The notes under the pieces are model-generated. The model did not search any database. It worked only from the letters and a program-made list of their open reading frames with translations, and had not been told where the DNA came from. A stretch of DNA of 32,458 nucleotides, taken from positions 1 through 32,458 of the forward strand of contig NZEN01000013.1 of the NCBI GenBank assembly GCA_002689665.1, given 5' to 3'. This stretch comes from Opitutia bacterium (GTDB lineage Bacteria; Verrucomicrobiota; Verrucomicrobiia; Opitutales; Seribacteraceae). A program made the translations under genes and the position numbers. Shown one piece after another: positions 16,060-25,722 of the stretch. Numbering within the stretch: the first letter of the stretch is position 1; every line of letters starts with the position of its first letter.

Positions 16060-17421
16060 TTATTTTCCTGAAATTTTCTCAAGAATGAAGGATCGAACAG
16101 ATGAAGCATCGAACGGCACTTCATAAGAACAAGGTTCCCGACTTTTCAATGCTTCAAGAGAAGACGAGATAGGTATTTCCATACCTGCATGTTGATAAAC
16201 GGCGGGGAATTTTGCGGGATGAGCTGTTGCCAGAATCACCGCTTTTTTCTCGGGATTTAAATCTTTGAATGCACAAGCCGTGTGTGGGTCGACCAAGTAA
16301 TCATACTCCTGCTTAACAGATTGAATCAGACTGGGAATTTCTTTATCAGAAGCACTCACACTGGAAAATCCAGAAATGTCAAAATGATCAAATGAATACT
16401 TCCCATCCTCACGAAATTTCTTCATTACATCGGATACCCGAAGGGCATCTCCGTTTAGAAAATAATAAAGCAAGCGTTCGAAATTGGAAGCGACCTGAAT
16501 ATCCATCGAAGGAGCGAGGCTTGGCTTCACTTCTCCGAGAGAATACTCACCGCTTTTAAAAAGCCGGTGCAACACATCATTTTGATTGGTAGCGACTCGA
16601 AATTCAGAAATATTTATTCCCATTTTCGTCAACAGCCAACCTGCGAAAACATTCCCAAAGTTTCCTGTAGGGACAACAAAAGTAGAGGATTCCCTTTCTT
16701 CGGGAGGAAGCTTTAACCATGCATAAAGATAATAGACCGATTGAGCCAGAATACGCGCTAGGTTGATTGAATTAACGGCTGACAAATCAACACTTGCCCG
16801 AAATTCGAGGTCTGCAAAAAGCTCTTTAACTGTACGCTGGGCATCATCAAAAGTACCTTCAATTGCAATAGGAAATACATTCTCCGCTCCTGTGCAAGTC
16901 ATCTGCATTTCCTGCAAGGGCGACACCTTGCCTTTCGGATAAAGAATAAAGACAGTGACTCCCTTTTTACCCAAAAGTCCCGAAATTGCCGCAGCACCCG
17001 TATCTCCCGATGTGGCTCCTAATACACAAAGAGCTTTTCCTTCCCTTGCAATTTGAACCTCATATAGATTACCCAGTAGTTGAAGAGCAAAGTCTTTAAA
17101 TGCAAGAGTTGGACCATGAAATAACTCCAAGCATTTCCAATGCTTTGATAGTTCATGTAAGGGAGCTGTGTGCTTATTGGGGAACTTTGCATACGCTGAA
17201 TGCACGCAATTCTCCAAATCATCCGCAGAAAGATCGGTGGCAAAATGCCGAAAGAATTCAGTGCATAAGGACGGATAGTCTAAGTCAGCCCAAGCCGCTA
17301 AATGTGAACTTAAATCGGGAAATTCTTCGGGAAGGTAGAGTCCGCCATCCGGTGCTAATCCCTGGGCAACTGCTTCAGAAAAAGAAACTGAACTCCCCCC
17401 TCGCGTGCTTCTGTAACGCAT
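16060..17421 (-). CDS. thrC: Threonine synthase
   Basis: MRYRSTRGG..VSFSEAVAQGLAPDGGLYLPEEFP, LFHGPTLAFKDFALQLLGN, GATSGDTGAAA, VVPTGNFGNVFAGW. Confidence 0.96.
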   Translation of the reverse strand: MRYRSTRGGSSVSFSEAVAQGLAPDGGLYLPEEFPDLSSHLAAWADLDYPSLCTEFFRHFATDLSADDLENCVHSAYAKFPNKHTAPLHELSKHWKCLELFHGPTLAFKDFALQLLGNLYEVQIAREGKALCVLGATSGDTGAAAISGLLGKKGVTVFILYPKGKVSPLQEMQMTCTGAENVFPIAIEGTFDDAQRTVKELFADLEFRASVDLSAVNSINLARILAQSVYYLYAWLKLPPEERESSTFVVPTGNFGNVFAGWLLTKMGINISEFRVATNQNDVLHRLFKSGEYSLGEVKPSLAPSMDIQVASNFERLLYYFLNGDALRVSDVMKKFREDGKYSFDHFDISGFSSVSASDKEIPSLIQSVKQEYDYLVDPHTACAFKDLNPEKKAVILATAHPAKFPAVYQHAGMEIPISSSLEALKSREPCSYEVPFDASSVRSFILEKISGK

Positions 17422-17450
17422 TGAAATTGTTCCGATAAGAACTTCTAGGC

Positions 17451-18665
17451 TTACTTACCCAAACCGAACGCCTGGTGAGCTACACGGGTAGCTTCATCAC
17501 CCTGGTCCGGATTAACCGCCACTGATATCTTGATCTCTGATGTACTGATCATCAACATATTGATGCCCGAGTTAGCCAGAGCATCAAAAAATGTGGATGC
17601 AACTCCGGAATGTGACCTCATACCAACACCCACTACGGACACCTTGGCAATATTAGTGCTCCTGCCAAGTTTACCGCCAGCTCCCTCTGCAAAATGTTCC
17701 TTTAATGCTTTTTCAGCCCGGAATGCATCTTCTGCAGGAACCGTAAAAGTCAGGTTCGCCTTACCCTTGCGGGCAACATTCTGTACGATCATGTCGACCA
17801 CCACTCCAGCATCTGCCATCACTTTGAAAATCGCTGCAGCTGCTCCCGGTCGATCCGGAAGTTCAGTAATACTGATACGGACTTGATTTTTATCGATGGC
17901 CACGCCACTGACGAGCGTGTCCTCCAGAGATTTCACATTTTTCTTCACATTAGTTCCTGTTTTTCTGGTAAAAGTTGAACGGACCTCGAAAGGGATATTA
18001 TGCTTTTGGGCAAATTCCACGGCTCTGGTTTGCATGACTTTCGAGCCACTACTTGCCAATTCAAGCATTTCCTCGTAATTGATCGCGTCTATTTTGCAGG
18101 CATTTGGTACGATTCTTGGATCAGCAGTAAACACCCCTTCCACATCAGTGAAAATTTGGCATGTCTTCGCCTTTAACGCACCAGCCATGGCAATCGCACT
18201 TAAATCTGAACCTCCACGACCAAAGGTGGTAACATCCCCTTTGTCATTGACTCCCTGAAATCCAGCCAACACGACCACATTACCAGACCTAAGTTGCTTT
18301 CTGATATCTCCACCCGTTACTTCACGAATACGAGCCTTACCATGTAAACCTTCAGTCATGATTCCTGCCTGCCATCCAGTTCTAGAAACGGCAGGAATGC
18401 CTAACGAATCGAGTGCCATACATAGCAGGGCAATGGTCTCCTGCTCTCCACATGTCATAAGTACATCCATCTCACGATCTGAGGGTGCCTTTTGAATAGC
18501 TTTGGCTCTGGCAATCAATTCATTGGTTACTCCAGACCTTGCTGAAACAACCACTACTACCTGATGACCTTCCTTTACAGTCTGCTTGACCCTCCTCGCC
18601 ACTCTCTTGATACGATCAACATCACCGACAGAAGTTCCGCCGAATTTTTTTACGATTATGCTCAT
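17451..18665 (-). CDS. lysC: Aspartate kinase
   Basis: IVKKFGGTSVGDVDRIKRVA, TTFGRGGSDLSAIAMAGALKAKTCQIFTDVEGVFTADPRIV, C-terminal ACT domains. Confidence 0.97.
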   Translation of the reverse strand: MSIIVKKFGGTSVGDVDRIKRVARRVKQTVKEGHQVVVVVSARSGVTNELIARAKAIQKAPSDREMDVLMTCGEQETIALLCMALDSLGIPAVSRTGWQAGIMTEGLHGKARIREVTGGDIRKQLRSGNVVVLAGFQGVNDKGDVTTFGRGGSDLSAIAMAGALKAKTCQIFTDVEGVFTADPRIVPNACKIDAINYEEMLELASSGSKVMQTRAVEFAQKHNIPFEVRSTFTRKTGTNVKKNVKSLEDTLVSGVAIDKNQVRISITELPDRPGAAAAIFKVMADAGVVVDMIVQNVARKGKANLTFTVPAEDAFRAEKALKEHFAEGAGGKLGRSTNIAKVSVVGVGMRSHSGVASTFFDALANSGINMLMISTSEIKISVAVNPDQGDEATRVAHQAFGLGK

Positions 18666-19996
18666 TCTTTGGAAAATAAATTTGGATCAAATACACGAAA
18701 TAATACCGGCTCCTCCTTAACTCCTTCAAGTTTCTCAAGAGATTGAATTGCCATACTCATGGAATGTTCATTGGTTTCATGCGTGGTGAGAATCACACTG
18801 GCGGTGGCAGATTCATTTTTCGGACTTTGGGAAACTGTTGCCAGGCTGACATCATGTTCAGCTAAACAATCCGCTACTTTGGCGAGTTGGCCCGGCCGAT
18901 CCTCGACTGTAAGACGAATATAAAAGGACCCCTCGATCTCTACAGCCTTTGCCGGCTTGCACTCTTCAGGAGAAACATGCCTTAATTTACAGACGCCGGA
19001 GATTCCCTTCTTTGCTTTGACCACATCCACAATGTCGCTAATTACGGAACCTGCAGTTGGGTCCTGCCCGGCTCCTCTTCCAGTCAGAACCACCGTGCCC
19101 ACAACAGAACCAGTTAAGCTGATTCCGTTGTATACTCCGTCAGTGCGAGCAATAATTTCATCCATGGGAACTAAGGCGGGATAAACGCCAACTGAAATAT
19201 GGTTGTTATCAAAATTTCGACGAATCATTCCGATCAATTTAATTTTACATCCTAACTTCCGGGCCGCTTGCAAATCCTCAATCGAAATTCTACGAATTCC
19301 CTCCACTGTAATGTCTTCCAAGTCAACCCATATTCCATGAGCGAGGTAAGCTAAAATGACTGCTTTATGGGCAGCATCTACCCCATCAAGGTCAAGTGCT
19401 TCGTCCGCTTCCACATAACCAAGCTCACGGGCATCGGTTAAAACTTCCTCGAAGGATACTTCCTCTTTCTCCATACGGGTGAGGATGTAATTGGAAGTGC
19501 CGTTGAGGATCCCGTAAATCAATGGAAATTCGTTGGCAACCATGCTTTCACGCAGAACTTTTATAATGGGGATACCACCGGCCACGCTCGCCTCAAAGCC
19601 ATACTGCACACCAGCTTTTTCAGCCGCTTCAAACAACTCATCTCCGTGTTCACAGATCAGTGCCTTGTTGGCGGTAACCACAGATTTCCCTTTTTCAAAC
19701 GCACGAAGGGTTAGGCTTTTCGCCTCCTCGATACCTCCGATAAGCTCACAAATTAAATCTATTTCAGGATCATCCACAATTGATTGTGAGTCAGTCGTGA
19801 GCGCAGAAGCGGGGATATTTACTTTTCTTTGCTTATCCAATGAGCGAACAGATGCCCGTCGTGGAATGACCTGAACGCCGAGAATTTTTTGCCAAAACTG
19901 CCCATTTCCCTCTAAATGCTTCCATGTGCCTTGGCCAACAGTACCAAATCCGAGTATCCCGATATTTATAGTTTCGATATTATTTTCTGCGTTCAT
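18662..19996 (-). CDS. hom: Homoserine dehydrogenase
   Basis: NIGILGFGTVGQGTWKHLEGN, VTANKALI, GILNGTSNYILTRM, EADEALDLDGVDAAHKAVILA, C-terminal ACT domain; 4-bp overlap with lysC. Confidence 0.96.
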   Translation of the reverse strand: MNAENNIETINIGILGFGTVGQGTWKHLEGNGQFWQKILGVQVIPRRASVRSLDKQRKVNIPASALTTDSQSIVDDPEIDLICELIGGIEEAKSLTLRAFEKGKSVVTANKALICEHGDELFEAAEKAGVQYGFEASVAGGIPIIKVLRESMVANEFPLIYGILNGTSNYILTRMEKEEVSFEEVLTDARELGYVEADEALDLDGVDAAHKAVILAYLAHGIWVDLEDITVEGIRRISIEDLQAARKLGCKIKLIGMIRRNFDNNHISVGVYPALVPMDEIIARTDGVYNGISLTGSVVGTVVLTGRGAGQDPTAGSVISDIVDVVKAKKGISGVCKLRHVSPEECKPAKAVEIEGSFYIRLTVEDRPGQLAKVADCLAEHDVSLATVSQSPKNESATASVILTTHETNEHSMSMAIQSLEKLEGVKEEPVLFRVFDPNLFSKE

Positions 19997-20014
19997 CTTT
20001 TTGGAAGTAAGGGG

Positions 20015-20650
20015 TTAGTCCTTCGTTTTTCGCTCAAATCGATTTTCGGTTCCATCCTTCAGTCTTTGCAGATTAGACCGATGCCGCCACACAATCCAAC
20101 CCATGATCAACAGTGATAAAATAACCTTGGACAGCTGGCCGCTCTTATCTTCAAACGACCAATAAGTAACCATCGAACAAACTGGCAAGCTAAGACCAAA
20201 TCCTATCGAAGCCACCGCGACATACCTAGTAGTGACAAAAATAACCAGCCAACTTACCAGACCAATAAGTAGGCAACCAGGCATGACTCCAAGCAAGCCT
20301 CCCATTGCGGTGGCCACTCCTTTACCACCTTTAAACTTTGTAAATAGAGGATATGTATGCCCCAGAACTGCGGCAGGCAACCCCCATAATGCAAGGTTCG
20401 GATCACCGGAAAAGGCAACCAAACCTAACTTGAACCAAACTGTTGCCAGCAATCCCTTAACAAAATCCAAAATAAAAACTGTGTATCCAGCAGGCTTACC
20501 AATTGAGCGCAAGACATTGGTTGCTCCAGGGTTACCACTTCCAACGCTGAATATGTCTACACCCATTCTCTTTGCAACGATAACACCAAATGGTATCGAA
20601 CCCAGCAGGTATCCGACAATGACTACGGAGACTGTTTCGAGGGAAAACAT
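20015..20650 (-). CDS. plsY: Acyl-phosphate glycerol-3-phosphate acyltransferase
   Basis: GYLLGSIPFGVIVAKRMGVDIFSVGSGNPGATNVLRSIGKPAG, HTYPLFTKFKGGKGVATAMG. Confidence 0.96.
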   Translation of the reverse strand: MFSLETVSVVIVGYLLGSIPFGVIVAKRMGVDIFSVGSGNPGATNVLRSIGKPAGYTVFILDFVKGLLATVWFKLGLVAFSGDPNLALWGLPAAVLGHTYPLFTKFKGGKGVATAMGGLLGVMPGCLLIGLVSWLVIFVTTRYVAVASIGFGLSLPVCSMVTYWSFEDKSGQLSKVILSLLIMGWIVWRHRSNLQRLKDGTENRFERKTKD

Positions 20651-20685
20651 TGGAAGATAAGGGCGGTTAAAAAAACTGCGGAAAA

Positions 20686-22281
20686 TTATCTCTGTCTGGA
20701 GACTCGGGCCTCCTTGATATCAGGATCCTGCTCTATGGCTTCCAAGGCATTGGCAGGTGGTTCATCATCCAGTTCCAAAATTGTTAAGGCCCATTCGCCT
20801 TTGTCTGCACGACTTAGTGACATGTTTGCAATGTTTACTGAAAAATCACCTAGCATGGTTCCCAACTTTCCAACAATGCCGGGCTTATCGACATTCTTTA
20901 CAACCAATAAGGTATCAACTGGTCGTACCTCTATAGCCTGCCCGTCTACTTCCACAATTCGCGGATCGTTACCTCTACCCAAAAGACTGCCTCGAACTGA
21001 ACGCTGATCCCCATCACTGGAAACGGTACAAACTTCTATCAGTTCGTTATAATCAACTGAATCAGCAGATTTCACGGTTTCCACCTTGATTCCCAGGTCT
21101 TTTATCTTGAAAGGTGCATTCACATCATTGACTCCTTCATCTCCGACCACACCAGAAAGCCATCCTTTTTGCACCGCTCGGGTTAAAGGAACGCAGTCAA
21201 AATCAACAATTCCTCCAAAATATGAAATTTTGATAGATTCAACGGATCCTTTTGCGGCTTGCCTCGCAAATGCACCCAAACGGTGACAAAGATCAAGATA
21301 TGGGCTTAGACTTTCTAAATCCTTGGGGTCAATAGACGGCATATTGATTGCATTGCGAATTCTTCCTCCCTGTAGCACTTCGGCCACAGCCTCAGCGATC
21401 TCCACTCCCACACTCTCCTGTGCCTCTGCCGTGGAAGCACCCAGATGGGGAGTAAGGATTAAATTTTCTTCATTCCGGAATGGATGATCTTCAGGCAACG
21501 GCTCCTGTTCATAAACATCTAACCCGGCAGCAGCAACCTTGCCCGATCTTAGGGCTTCCAGTAGGGCGTCTTCATCAATAATCCCCCCACGGGCACAATT
21601 AAAAACACGAACGCCATCCTTCATTTTGGAGAAGGCTTCAGCGTCGACCATCCCTTTTGTTTGATCGGTCATGGGCATATGAACCGTAATATAATCCGCT
21701 TCGGTAAAAGCCTGCTCCAACTCGACCTTTTCCAAATCCATCTCTTTGGCCCGGTCTTCGGTGAGATAAGGATCATAAGCAATAACCCTCATCTCAAAAG
21801 CCTGAGCCCGCTTGGCCACTTCTGCTCCAATTCTACCAAGACCGAGGACTGAAAGTGTTTTTCCGCGAAGTTCAGCCCCCTTGAGTTGCTTGCGTTCCCA
21901 CAAGCCTTCTCTCATGCCTGTCGCTCCGCGAACAATTGCACGAGTACCACACAACATATGAGTAAAAGTCAATTCAGCTGTGGCAATCGTGTTTCCTCCC
22001 GGAGTGTTCATCACAATGATTCCCTTTTGAGTGGCGGCATCCAGGTCAATATTATCCACGCCTACACCAGCCCGTCCGATGACCTTGAGATTCTGACTTC
22101 CCTCAATCACTTCAGGTGTGATCTGGGTGTCACTTCTCACAATAATGGCTGCCGAATCCTTAGCGATTTCAGTGACTTCCTCCGGGGAGGATCCATACGC
22201 TTCCACGACCTCAAAGCCATCTTGATTCTTTAAGTAATCGACCCCAAGGGGTGATATTCGATCAGCTACGAAAATTTTCAT
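20686..22281 (-). CDS. serA: D-3-phosphoglycerate dehydrogenase (long form with ASB and ACT domains)
   Basis: VIGRAGVGVDNIDLDAATQKGIIVMNTPGGNTIATAELT, GLGRIGAEVAKRA, NCARGGIIDEDAL, TPHLGASTAEAQ. Confidence 0.97.
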   Translation of the reverse strand: MKIFVADRISPLGVDYLKNQDGFEVVEAYGSSPEEVTEIAKDSAAIIVRSDTQITPEVIEGSQNLKVIGRAGVGVDNIDLDAATQKGIIVMNTPGGNTIATAELTFTHMLCGTRAIVRGATGMREGLWERKQLKGAELRGKTLSVLGLGRIGAEVAKRAQAFEMRVIAYDPYLTEDRAKEMDLEKVELEQAFTEADYITVHMPMTDQTKGMVDAEAFSKMKDGVRVFNCARGGIIDEDALLEALRSGKVAAAGLDVYEQEPLPEDHPFRNEENLILTPHLGASTAEAQESVGVEIAEAVAEVLQGGRIRNAINMPSIDPKDLESLSPYLDLCHRLGAFARQAAKGSVESIKISYFGGIVDFDCVPLTRAVQKGWLSGVVGDEGVNDVNAPFKIKDLGIKVETVKSADSVDYNELIEVCTVSSDGDQRSVRGSLLGRGNDPRIVEVDGQAIEVRPVDTLLVVKNVDKPGIVGKLGTMLGDFSVNIANMSLSRADKGEWALTILELDDEPPANALEAIEQDPDIKEARVSRQR

Positions 22282-22402
22282 GTATTATAGGGATAAAGCC
22301 AAAATATGATGTTCATCGACAAACGAATGGCAACGAGGAAAGCATTTTCTAAAATAAGGACTTTCCCCCGATCCATTCGCTTGGCATGATGGTTAGTTGA
22401 TC

Positions 22403-23782
22403 ATGTTTGAAAATCTAACAGAAAAACTTAGCAAAACTCTCCGAAACCTAAGGGGCGTTGGGAAATTAACAGAAGACAACGTTAGCGAAGCTTTAGCCGA
22501 GGTTCGAAAGGCTCTTTTATCTGCGGATGTTCATTTTCGGGTTGTTCGGGAGTTCATTGAGGAAGTCAAGGGAGCGTGCCTTGGACAGGATGTGTTAAAA
22601 TCGGTTTCTCCAGGCCAACAAGTTGTCAAAATTATTAATGATGAGTTGGTAAAACTACTTGGCGAAGGCAGTGCCGAATTACGCGATGAAAAGCCATTGC
22701 GTATTTTAATGGTCGGGTTACACGGTGCAGGAAAAACCACCACTTCCGCAAAACTTGCCAAGCGCCTTGCCAAGGGTGGAAAGTCTCCCATGCTGGTCGC
22801 TTGCGATATCTATCGTCCCGCAGCCATTGATCAGTTAGAATTTCTCGCCAATCAGGAAAACTTTTCTTTTTACTCTGACCGAACTTCCAAAAATGTTCCT
22901 CAAATCGCAAGAGCAGCCTGGGAAGAGTCCAAGCAAAATGGATCCGATGTCATAATCTTCGATACTGCAGGACGACTACAAATCGATGACGAGCTGGTTG
23001 GAGAGCTCGAAATTTTAAACAAGGAAGTTAACCCGCATGAAATTCTCCTGGTGGCGGATGCTGCTCTTGGCCAGGAGGCGGTCAATGTAGCCAAGACATT
23101 TCATGAAAAATTAGGACTTTCAGGGATTGTGCTTACCAAGGTGGATGGAGATGCCCGAGGCGGATCTGCCCTATCCATGAAAAAAGTTACCGGTGCACCC
23201 ATTAAATTCATGGGGGTTGGGGAAAAAATTGATGACTTTGAGGTTTTCCACCCAGACAGATTGGCTTCCAGAATTCTTGGAATGGGGGATGTTGTTTCCC
23301 TGGTTGAGAAGGCTCAGGAGAATCTAGATGAGGAAGAGTCGGCCCGTATGGCAGAAAAGATCCTCAAAGCGGAATTTGATTTTGAAGATTTTCTGTCCCA
23401 AATGAAACAAATGAAAAAACTAGGATCCATGGGCTCGATCGCCAAGATGCTTCCTGGTATGGGAAATGTTCAGGTAGGAGATAAAGAAGAGGCCGCTTTG
23501 GCTAAACACGAAGCTATTATTCTCTCCATGACCAAGGAAGAGAGACGGGTCCCAAGGATAATTGGTGGATCGAGGAGAAAGAGGATTGCAACTGGATCAG
23601 GCGTTCAAATTCGCGATGTTAACCAACTAATCAAACAATTTTCTCAAATGCAGAAAATGATGAAAAAAATGAAGGGCGGCAAAATGAAACGTCTAATGGA
23701 GGGTTTTGGAGGTGGAGGAATGCCAAGCATGGAAGACATGGATCCCAAGGAATTGGCAAAGCTTGCCAAGCAGTTTAAGTAA
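22403..23782 (+). CDS. ffh: Signal recognition particle protein (start taken at MFENL)
   Basis: [47 protein letters not shown]-domain [13 protein letters not shown]... and Met-rich C-terminus. Confidence 0.97.
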   Translation: MFENLTEKLSKTLRNLRGVGKLTEDNVSEALAEVRKALLSADVHFRVVREFIEEVKGACLGQDVLKSVSPGQQVVKIINDELVKLLGEGSAELRDEKPLRILMVGLHGAGKTTTSAKLAKRLAKGGKSPMLVACDIYRPAAIDQLEFLANQENFSFYSDRTSKNVPQIARAAWEESKQNGSDVIIFDTAGRLQIDDELVGELEILNKEVNPHEILLVADAALGQEAVNVAKTFHEKLGLSGIVLTKVDGDARGGSALSMKKVTGAPIKFMGVGEKIDDFEVFHPDRLASRILGMGDVVSLVEKAQENLDEEESARMAEKILKAEFDFEDFLSQMKQMKKLGSMGSIAKMLPGMGNVQVGDKEEAALAKHEAIILSMTKEERRVPRIIGGSRRKRIATGSGVQIRDVNQLIKQFSQMQKMMKKMKGGKMKRLMEGFGGGGMPSMEDMDPKELAKLAKQFK

Positions 23783-23795
23783 AATATCTAAAGTT

Positions 23796-24056
23796 CTATT
23801 TATCTATTGATTGTTGAACCCTTTTCATAAACGCATTCAATGCTTCTTTTCTGGGCAACCCATCTTCTACAGACTTCTCAACCTCCAGTGCACCGTAAAG
23901 GTTTGAAATAATCTCTCCAAGAGAATCAATCTCGTTCTCGCTCAAACCTTCAAATTCCGTAAGGTGTTCAAGCACTTCCAGAGTCTCTTCAATGAAATCC
24001 TGATCATTGTTTTCTATAAATTCAGAAATATGCCTAATTAGCGGAAGCCTCATCAA
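23796..24056 (-). CDS. Small conserved protein, possibly DUF6952-like
   Basis: MRLPLIRHISEFIENNDQDFIEETLEVLEHLTEFEGLSENEIDSLGEIISNLYGALEV; position after a peroxiredoxin/thioredoxin pair. Family name is from memory and unverified. Confidence 0.6.
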   Translation of the reverse strand: MMRLPLIRHISEFIENNDQDFIEETLEVLEHLTEFEGLSENEIDSLGEIISNLYGALEVEKSVEDGLPRKEALNAFMKRVQQSIDK

Positions 24057-24348
24057 TAAAACTTTTTAAAACATCTGTTTTGTTAGTCTGGATTTGACCG
24101 GAGTTTTTCCCGTTTTTGAAACTGGCAAACGTTGGCAGGTTATCCACATTCGATAACTTTCTCGATTCAGGAAATTTCTCAGAATCTACGAGAAAGAACG
24201 GCACATCTTCCATTTCACTGGAAAATTTTTTGAACTTGGGTTTCATAATTCTGCAATTCCCACACCATCCGGCAGAATACTGGACGAAAGCAAGTGGCTG
24301 ATCCCGTATTAGATCAGCCAAATTGTCTTCTGTTAGTTCCTGTAACAT
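24034..24348 (-). CDS. Thioredoxin-like protein with CGNC active site
   Basis: FVQYSAGWCGNCRIMKPKFKKFSSE...NLPTFASFKNGK; WCGNC at 24253-24267. Confidence 0.88.
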   Translation of the reverse strand: MLQELTEDNLADLIRDQPLAFVQYSAGWCGNCRIMKPKFKKFSSEMEDVPFFLVDSEKFPESRKLSNVDNLPTFASFKNGKNSGQIQTNKTDVLKSFIDEASAN

Positions 24349-24352
24349 ATGA

Positions 24353-24991
24353 TTAATGGGAACTTAAATAATTGGCTACTCCATCACGATTAGCATTCAT
24401 CGCATCTTTTCCTTCTTCCCAATTCGCAGGACATACCTCACCTTTTTCCTGGACATGGGTGAAAGCATCAATAAGGCGGAGGTACTCCGCAACATTTCTT
24501 CCTATTGGCATGTGGTTTATGCCCTCATGGAAAACCATACCTTCCTCGTCGATAAGGTAAGTTGCTCTGTATGGAACGCTGTCACCATCCACCAAAACGA
24601 CACCTGTTTCCTCGTCCACTCTTTCATTGGTTTCATCAAGAATATCTAATGTGTTCGCAAGGTTACGATTACTGTCAGCAAGCAAATCATAAGTAACCCC
24701 CTCGATACCACCACTGTCCTTAGGAGTATTGAGCCATGCAAAATGGACTTCTGCGGTATCGCATGAAGCACCCATTACAATTGTGTTTCTTTTTTGAAAT
24801 TCAGGTAGAGCTTCCTGAAAGGCGTGTAATTCAGTAGGGCAAACAAAAGTGAAATCTTTGGGGTACCAAAAAAGTAAAACCTTTTTCTTCTCAGCTTGGG
24901 CTTTCTCTAGAATATTGATCGAAATGGTGTCTCCCATTTCGTTCATCGCGTTTACATTGAGATCGGGGAATTTTTTTCCAACGGAAGTCAT
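24353..24991 (-). CDS. 2-Cys peroxiredoxin (AhpC/TSA family)
   Basis: LLFWYPKDFTFVCPTELHAFQ (peroxidatic Cys) and GEVCPANWEEGK (resolving Cys). Confidence 0.95.
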   Translation of the reverse strand: MTSVGKKFPDLNVNAMNEMGDTISINILEKAQAEKKKVLLFWYPKDFTFVCPTELHAFQEALPEFQKRNTIVMGASCDTAEVHFAWLNTPKDSGGIEGVTYDLLADSNRNLANTLDILDETNERVDEETGVVLVDGDSVPYRATYLIDEEGMVFHEGINHMPIGRNVAEYLRLIDAFTHVQEKGEVCPANWEEGKDAMNANRDGVANYLSSH

Positions 24992-25057
24992 CCGTCTATC
25001 ACTAATAATTGGAAAAGAAATATCAAATTTTATCGTCTGAATTATTCATTTTAAGAT

Positions 25058-25708
25058 CTACAGAAAATTCTTTTTAAGAGACTCAAAAACAGATTTTATC
25101 TTATCTACTTCTTTTTGCCCCGGTTTTGACTCCACTGCACTATTCAGATCAATCATGCGAGCATTAGTCTGAACGACCGAAGACACGACATTCTCTGGAC
25201 CGATACCGCCTGCCAAAATCCATTTTTTTTCTGGGTATAAATTCTGATATTCAGAAAAGCTTTTCCAATCTGCAGACTTTCCGGTACCTCCAAATTTATC
25301 CTGCGAATAAGCATCGATTACAAACGTCTCGGCATATTGCAATAGATGATCCGGAAAACCGGCTCCAGGGGGTAGTTTGGGAGCGAGCCACAAATTCGAT
25401 GGACCTACCATTTCGCTCCATTGACGAATTATTTCTTTATCTAAATCAAGAGGGAAATGAAACTGATAAAATTGAAAGTCAGCTTTTTGTATAAGGGCTA
25501 GATCCTCAAGCTTCGGAGTCACATCAACCGCAACTTTCATGCATGTAATATCTTTCAAGCTGTCGGAAACCAGTTTTACATCCTCCAGAGTAATGTGACG
25601 GGGGGATTGAGGATAAAGGATAAAACCAAGGTAATTTGCACCCGCTTGCAGGGCATTTAATGCATCCCTCTTATTGGTGATTCCACATACTTTTACCTCA
25701 ACACCCAT
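25058..25708 (-). CDS. trpF: Phosphoribosylanthranilate isomerase
   Basis: VKVCGITNKRDALNALQAGANYLGFILYPQSPRHI, WILAGGIGPENV, IDLNSAVESKPGQKEVDKI. Confidence 0.94.
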   Translation of the reverse strand: MGVEVKVCGITNKRDALNALQAGANYLGFILYPQSPRHITLEDVKLVSDSLKDITCMKVAVDVTPKLEDLALIQKADFQFYQFHFPLDLDKEIIRQWSEMVGPSNLWLAPKLPPGAGFPDHLLQYAETFVIDAYSQDKFGGTGKSADWKSFSEYQNLYPEKKWILAGGIGPENVVSSVVQTNARMIDLNSAVESKPGQKEVDKIKSVFESLKKNFL

Positions 25709-25722
25709 CGTAATTTTAAAAT

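Noticed and set aside
22323-22380. CGAATGG...CCATTCG inverted repeat upstream of ffh
   Set aside because: Short arms far apart; expected by chance and no clear structure.
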